NCBI RefSeq assembly: GCF_018785265.1
Contig: NZ_WQPK01000004.1
Coordinates: forward strand, 1-47,469
DNA: 47,469 nucleotides
Reading direction: 5' to 3'
DNA from: Collinsella aerofaciens
GTDB taxonomy: Bacteria > Actinomycetota > Coriobacteriia > Coriobacteriales > Coriobacteriaceae
Made by a program: the position numbers and the translations under genes. Below are positions 43,791 to 47,469 of this stretch, in pieces (positions within the stretch are counted from its first letter, which is position 1; each line of letters begins with the position of its first letter). The notes beneath the pieces were generated by a model. It was not told the DNA's origin. It saw only the letters and a program-made list of their open reading frames with translations, and did no database searches.

Positions 43791-43819
43791 ATCGTCCGAC
43801 ACGATTTTTGTAATGTCAA
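43791..43819 (-). promoter_or_regulatory. Candidate promoter of the radical SAM gene
   Basis: On the minus strand a perfect TTGACA (43814-43819), 17 bases, GACGAT (43791-43796). The -10 is poor. Confidence 0.35.
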
Positions 43820-43835
43820 GACTGGAATCAACAAA

Positions 43836-44000
43836 GTGCCGCTTTATGATGTAGGTATTCCGCCCCCCGCGGAGCAACTGGGTGAACCGTCGCGTTTATT
43901 TAGGGAGCCCACACAGTCGTACTTAGTACAGGTATCCTTCGTTGTTAAGGACGCTGGAACAGTCGATGAGGGCACCCACCTGTTTTAGGTGGGTTCATTT
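43836..44000 (+). ncRNA. Candidate structured RNA ending in a terminator
   Basis: About 165 bases with no ORF. GTGCC (43836-43840) can pair with GGCAC (43971-43975) and closes a region with hairpins CCGC/GCGG (43860-43872), GTAC-TTA-GTAC (43919-43929) and TCCTT/AAGGA (43935-43951). A terminator CCCACCT-GTTTT-AGGTGGG then TTCATTTT follows at once. Size and closed-end form would suit 6S RNA or a leader RNA of the TagO-type gene; I cannot assign a family. No convincing promoter is visible on the plus strand. The rest of 43707-44241 looks empty. Confidence 0.4.
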
Positions 44001-44241
44001 TCGTAACGTGGGGGGTGGTTTTCTTTTGCCGATTTTGCCAAAAATTGCCATCGCAGATCCCGTATGACACCCAACAGTACTCGGCAGAACCCCCGCCAAC
44101 ATCCCAATATCTGGTAAGCGCGTGATAATCGCACAGCGCAAACCCCCGCACCCCCTCGGTCGAGTATTATGGTTCGGCTATGCCCTTTGCGCATGGCGTT
44201 CTTCTGACCTTTTCCTTCGACGCTTGGCGGTTTTTAGATTC

Positions 44242-45441
44242 ATGGCTTCATCCCCGAGCTACATACCGTACCTATGCGTGGCAGCGGCGGCTTTTATCAC
44301 GACCTTCCTCGCGGTGCCCCTGGTCAAGCGCTTGGCAATTAAGCTCGATGCCGTCGACTATCCTTCTAAGCGCCGCATCAACACCAAGCCCATCCCGCGT
44401 TTGGGCGGAACGGCGGTGTTTTTGGGCCTGGTCGTTGCCTGCATTGTGCAAATCCTAGGCACCTGGTACCTAGGCTGGCCACCCGTCCTGGTGCCGCACC
44501 CGCGCCTTCACATTAGCTATCCCATGCTGGCGCTCTCCTTTACCGTCATCTTTGCGACCGGCGCTATCGACGACGTCTTCCAGCTCACGCCCAAGCAAAA
44601 GCTGGCCGGACAGGTCCTCGCCGCGCTTATCGCCTGCATGGGCGGCCTAAAAATCGGCGTCATCGTCAACCCGTTTGCTCCCGGCGAGATCATGCTCGGA
44701 TGGCTCGCCTACCCCATTACCGTGATCTATCTGGTGGCATTCACCAACATCATTAACCTCATCGACGGCCTCGACGGCTTGGCCACGGGCATCTGCGGCA
44801 TCGCCTCGTTCACCATGTTTTCGATGGCCGTTCTCTCGGGCCGCATCGACGCCGCCGCGCTCTCCATTGCGCTCTTTGGCGCCTGTCTGGCCTTTTTGCG
44901 CTACAACTTCAACCCCGCAAGCATCTTCTTGGGCGACTCGGGGTCGCTGCTTCTGGGCTTTGCGCTGGGCTCCATCTCGCTGCTCAACGTGAGCCGCACC
45001 GCCGCACTCACCTCGCTTATCATCCCGCTCATCGTTGCCGGCGTGCCCATCATCGACACGTTTAGCGCCATTGTGCGCCGCAAGCGCGCCCACATTAGCA
45101 TCGGGCAGGCCGACAAGGGCCACATCCACCACCGCCTCATTCAAGAGGGCTACAACCAAAAGCAGGCCGTACTGCTCATCTACGCCTGGTGCATTATGCT
45201 TTCGGCCGGCGCCGCCGCCATCAATCAGGTTGAAGTGCCCACGCGCGTGCTCATCTTTACCGTGCTCGCCATTGGCTCGGCAGCCTTTGCCAAGCACCTA
45301 CACCTGTTTGAGCCCGTGCTGCGCCACCATTACAACAAGCGCACGCACGAAGACGAGCTGGTAACCCCCGATGACCCCGCCTTTAAGCAGGAGGAGCAGG
45401 CAGCCGAGGAACGTAAGGAAGAGCGCCACCACAAGCTCTAG
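44242..45441 (+). CDS. tagO: Undecaprenyl-phosphate sugar-1-phosphate transferase (TagO/WecA type)
   Basis: 399 residues from the ATG at 44242; the frame upstream is open for 40 codons, and no strong ribosome site marks either start. About ten or eleven membrane helices. Family motifs: DDVFQLTPKQKLAGQ, NIINLIDGLDGLATG, the catalytic loop FLGDSGSLLLGF and HIHHRL near the end. The enzyme puts GlcNAc-1-phosphate (usual substrate) on undecaprenyl phosphate, the first step for teichoic acids or surface polysaccharides; MraY is excluded by the HIHHRL loop. The tail is charged (EEQAAEERKEERHHKL). Confidence 0.9.
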   Translation: MASSPSYIPYLCVAAAAFITTFLAVPLVKRLAIKLDAVDYPSKRRINTKPIPRLGGTAVFLGLVVACIVQILGTWYLGWPPVLVPHPRLHISYPMLALSFTVIFATGAIDDVFQLTPKQKLAGQVLAALIACMGGLKIGVIVNPFAPGEIMLGWLAYPITVIYLVAFTNIINLIDGLDGLATGICGIASFTMFSMAVLSGRIDAAALSIALFGACLAFLRYNFNPASIFLGDSGSLLLGFALGSISLLNVSRTAALTSLIIPLIVAGVPIIDTFSAIVRRKRAHISIGQADKGHIHHRLIQEGYNQKQAVLLIYAWCIMLSAGAAAINQVEVPTRVLIFTVLAIGSAAFAKHLHLFEPVLRHHYNKRTHEDELVTPDDPAFKQEEQAAEERKEERHHKL

Positions 45442-45597
45442 GGTAAGCTGCCGAGGATGTGCCCCGGCGCCGCTGGCCATGCGCAGCCCCGCGCCCATCA
45501 TGCAAGCCGCCCCTCTCCTGGTCCTCGCCTACTTACGCCCCGACCCTCCAATAAACGCGTTATCATCTTGACCCATGAACATACGTTAGGAGCAATC

Positions 45598-46647
45598 ATG
45601 CCAAACGAGAACAGCTACGAAGTCGCGCTGCAAAAGAGCAACGCCATTCGCGAGGGCCTGGCCAAGACGCCCGAGAAGTTCACCATGCTTACCGGCGACC
45701 GCCCCACCGGCCGTCTGCACCTGGGCCACTACTTTGGCACCCTCAAGGGCCGCGTCGAGCTGCAGAACATGGGCGCCAAGACCAACGTGCTCATCGCCGA
45801 CTACCAGGTCATCACCGACCGCGACACCACCGAGCACATCCAGGACAACGTGTACAACATGGTCATGGACTACCTTGCCTGCGGCATCGACCCCGACAAG
45901 ACCATGATCTACGCGCACTCCGCCGTGCCCGCCGCCAACCAGCTCATGCTGCCGTTCCTGTCGCTGGTGTCCGAGGCCGAGCTGGCGCGCAACCCCACGG
46001 TTAAGGCCGAGATGGAGGCCTCGGGCCACGAGCTCACCGGCCTTCTGCTCACCTACCCGGTGCACCAGGCCTGCGACATCCTGTTCTGCAAGGGCAACGT
46101 GGTGCCGGTTGGTCGCGACCAGCTGCCGCACATCGAGCTCACCCGCACCATCGCCCGCCGCTTTAACAACCGCTACGGCAAGGTGTTCCCCGAGGTCGAC
46201 GCGCTGCTGTCCGAGACCCCGCTGCTGCCCGGCCTGGACGGCCGCAAGATGAGCAAGAGCTACGGCAACGCCATCAACATCTCGATGACCGCCGAGGAAA
46301 CGGCCAAGCGCATCAAAAAGAGCCAGACCGACTCCGAACGCATGATCACGTTCGACCCCGAGAACCGCCCCGGCGTGTCCGGCCTGCTTTCGACGGCTGC
46401 CATCTGCACCGGCCGCTCCGAGGTCGAGATTGCCGAGGAGATTGGCATGGGCGGCTCCGGCCGGCTCAAGAAGTACGTGACCGAGGCCGTCAACGAGTAC
46501 TTCGCACCGATCCGCGAGCGTCGACAGCGCTATGAGAACGATCTGGACTATGTGAAGGATGTGCTGCACGAGGGCAACCGTCGCGCCAACGAGATCGCCG
46601 AGCAGACCCTGGCCGAGGTTCGGGACGCCATGGGCATGGTGTACTAG
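45598..46647 (+). CDS. trpS: Tryptophanyl-tRNA synthetase
   Basis: 349 residues from the ATG at 45598, 7 bases after TAGGAG; 47 codons of open frame upstream are not family sequence. Class I: TGDRPTGRLHLGHYFGTLK holds the HIGH motif, and GRKMSKSYGN is the KMSKS motif. Charges tRNA-Trp. Length is normal (about 330-350). The T-box motif is absent from the 150 bases before it. Confidence 0.96.
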   Translation: MPNENSYEVALQKSNAIREGLAKTPEKFTMLTGDRPTGRLHLGHYFGTLKGRVELQNMGAKTNVLIADYQVITDRDTTEHIQDNVYNMVMDYLACGIDPDKTMIYAHSAVPAANQLMLPFLSLVSEAELARNPTVKAEMEASGHELTGLLLTYPVHQACDILFCKGNVVPVGRDQLPHIELTRTIARRFNNRYGKVFPEVDALLSETPLLPGLDGRKMSKSYGNAINISMTAEETAKRIKKSQTDSERMITFDPENRPGVSGLLSTAAICTGRSEVEIAEEIGMGGSGRLKKYVTEAVNEYFAPIRERRQRYENDLDYVKDVLHEGNRRANEIAEQTLAEVRDAMGMVY

Positions 46648-46683
46648 ACCGATCTGCTGACTTGAGCTTTCGATTGCTTTAGG

Positions 46684-46709
46684 GCGGGCGCGACGGCGTC
46701 CGCTTTTTT
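46684..46709 (+). terminator. Terminator of trpS
   Basis: GCGGGCGC and GCGTCCGC, 8-bp stem with one wobble pair, then TTTTTT. Confidence 0.85.
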
Positions 46710-46756
46710 GGAGCCGGACCGCTTCGGCTCCGCCCATCGCACTCCCCCGACAAACA

Positions 46757-46798
46757 GGAACAGGCCCGCCGGCAGTTAGTTGCCAGCGGGCCTGTTCC
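46757..46798. other. Long perfect hairpin of unknown role
   Basis: GGAACAGGCCCGC and GCGGGCCTGTTCC, 13-bp perfect stem with a further inner GGCA/TGCC pairing. No T-run follows. It lies between the converging trpS and alkyltransferase genes, in a 390-base gap that otherwise holds the trpS terminator, another imperfect hairpin (46847-46890) and the palindrome at 46983. Confidence 0.6.
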
Positions 46799-46982
46799 CG
46801 AAGTACACCGTTGAATCGCACAGAGGGGAGGAATGCGAATCAAACTCAACAGGGCAGGCTTTTTCATCGCCTATTGCCTGCTCCGTTGCTGAAACCAATA
46901 TAGTTCACCGTGGTTTACTTTCTAGCGTCAATATACGCCGCCATAGCTTCTCCATAAGTTAGCCCCGGTAAACCTGCAACGG

Positions 46983-47023
46983 AAAACCACCACGATGGCG
47001 ACAGGCACCTTTGTGGTGGTTTT
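46983..47023. repeat. REP-like palindrome R3
   Basis: Same right arm as R1 and R2 (CCTTTGTGGTGGTTTT); left arm AAAACCACCACGATGG; loop CGACAGGCA. Lies 17 bases past the stop of the alkyltransferase-like gene. Confidence 0.9.
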
Positions 47024-47039
47024 GACCACGGCAGAGCTG

Positions 47040-47360
47040 TTAGAGTCCGGCAGGCCAACGACAGGTGCCCAGCGCGACGTGCATGGAATCGGTAAACGTC
47101 ACGCCCTCCCCCATCAAGAGCTCACGCTGAGCATCGGGGCCGCCAAAGGCAAAGCCCTCACAGATACGGCCGTCGGCAAACACCACACGATGACAGGGAA
47201 TTTGGCCAGGACGTGGGTTGCTATGCAGCGCATAACCCACATAGCGCGCACTGCGCGGACGACCGGCGAGCAGCGCCACCTGGCCGTACGTAGCGACCAT
47301 CCCCTCGGGAATCTGCTCGACCACCTCGTACACCCGCTCAAAAAAGCCCTCAGACGCCAT
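47040..47360 (-). CDS. O6-alkylguanine-DNA alkyltransferase-like protein
   Basis: 106 residues, only the C-terminal DNA-binding domain of the Ogt/MGMT family. It has VATYGQVALLAGRPRSARYV (helix-turn-helix with Arg finger) and the active-site PCHRVV, so Cys is kept, unlike the alkyltransferase-like proteins that have Trp there. It may remove alkyl groups or flag damage for repair. The start follows AAAGGAG by 6 bases. Confidence 0.85.
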   Translation of the reverse strand: MASEGFFERVYEVVEQIPEGMVATYGQVALLAGRPRSARYVGYALHSNPRPGQIPCHRVVFADGRICEGFAFGGPDAQRELLMGEGVTFTDSMHVALGTCRWPAGL

Positions 47361-47389
47361 CGCATGCTCCTTTCAACCGAAACCAGCAT

Positions 47390-47411
47390 AAACCACCACA
47401 AAGGTGCCTGT
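47390..47411. repeat. REP-like palindrome R4, broken in the loop
   Basis: One arm and half the loop of the R1 family in reverse direction (TAAACCACCACAAAGGTGCC then TGT). It stops where R1 would continue CCCC, and IS-like sequence begins. Confidence 0.8.
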
Positions 47412-47469
47412 GAACTGCGCCCCGAAACTTGGACTGAATAAATAGCGACTACGCCGCAAGGGCCTGGTT
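47411..47469 (-). mobile_element. Terminus of an IS3-family-like element (runs out of the window)
   Basis: TGAACTGCGCCCCGAAACTTGGAC begins in two halves: TGAACTGCGCCCC and GAAACTTGGAC, typical of IS3/IS150-group ends (TG-ACTG-CCCC-AA-TTGGAC). Inside, the minus strand gives codons NQALAA and a TAG stop at 47449, consistent with the last residues of an IS3-type transposase. Only 59 bases are visible. Confidence 0.6.

Noticed and set aside
43880-43896. T-box-like words (GGGTGAACCGTCGCG)
   Set aside because: A T-box would need a specifier stem upstream and a synthetase or amino acid gene downstream; the motif also has an extra base.
46833-46883. 16-codon ORF after GGGGAGGA
   Set aside because: The ribosome site touches the ATG (2 bases), and the sequence lies inside a hairpin.
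1-47469. CRISPR array, prophage or rRNA genes
   Set aside because: No regular spaced repeats, no structural phage genes and no rRNA sequence were seen.

Overview
The window is a chromosomal segment of a GC-rich, low-redundancy Gram-positive anaerobe. The gene set points to the class Coriobacteriia (Actinomycetota), most likely a Collinsella-type gut bacterium. The pointers are ChW-repeat cell-wall enzymes, a sortase-type surface protein, a SufCBDSU operon with an IscR-like regulator, a Rho with a very long N-terminal extension, a CarD-family regulator and a GGGtGRT protein. The taxon is inferred from gene content and style; no database was searched.

Layout. 1-4538 (minus): two secreted ChW-repeat enzymes, a GH25 lysozyme cut off by the window edge and an NlpC/P60 endopeptidase. 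4576-5425: a decayed AAA-type ATPase gene. 5549-8974 (plus): two family-2 glycosyltransferases and a membrane acyltransferase, a small surface-glycan cluster. 8995-12776 (minus): an AAA-ATPase-like/PD-(D/E)XK protein and a wall-anchored lysozyme-like protein with an MPKTGD sorting signal. 12904-14038 (minus): a HepT/MntA type VII toxin-antitoxin pair behind an IscR-like Rrf2 regulator. 14261-19506 (plus): sufC-sufB-sufD-sufS-sufU, tightly overlapping, with related GGGAC/GTCCC inverted repeats upstream and at the end of the operon. 19573-20382 (minus): a REP-associated tyrosine (Y1) transposase.

20786-22543: a two-gene operon of a NifU/SufU-like scaffold protein and a GGGtGRT protein, a poorly understood pair of anaerobes. 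Then come an FAD oxidoreductase, a tRNA cluster (Lys, Lys, His) with a broken tRNA-Lys copy, an aminotransferase with a one-base frameshift, a ROK sugar kinase, a VanZ-like protein, a conserved membrane protein of unknown role and rho. 32821-41911: argS, a CarD-like regulator, an HD hydrolase, proA, an S33 peptidase (prolyl aminopeptidase-like), proB and pncB. 41994-47360: a tail-anchored coiled-coil protein, tRNA-Ala, an anaerobic radical SAM protein, a candidate structured RNA, a TagO/WecA-type glycan initiator, trpS and a short alkylguanine-transferase-like protein. The window ends in what looks like the terminus of an IS3-family element.

The most unusual non-genic signal is a set of intergenic hairpins with different stems but a shared GTCCC/GGGAC core in the loop. 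They sit at gene 3' ends. One copy seems to be split in its loop by the IS terminus, and a Y1 transposase of the REP-associated type is present in the same window. Together these resemble a REP/RAYT/IS system. The suf operon repeats carry the same pentamer. The other candidate for follow-up is the scaffold/GGGtGRT pair close to the SUF operon.
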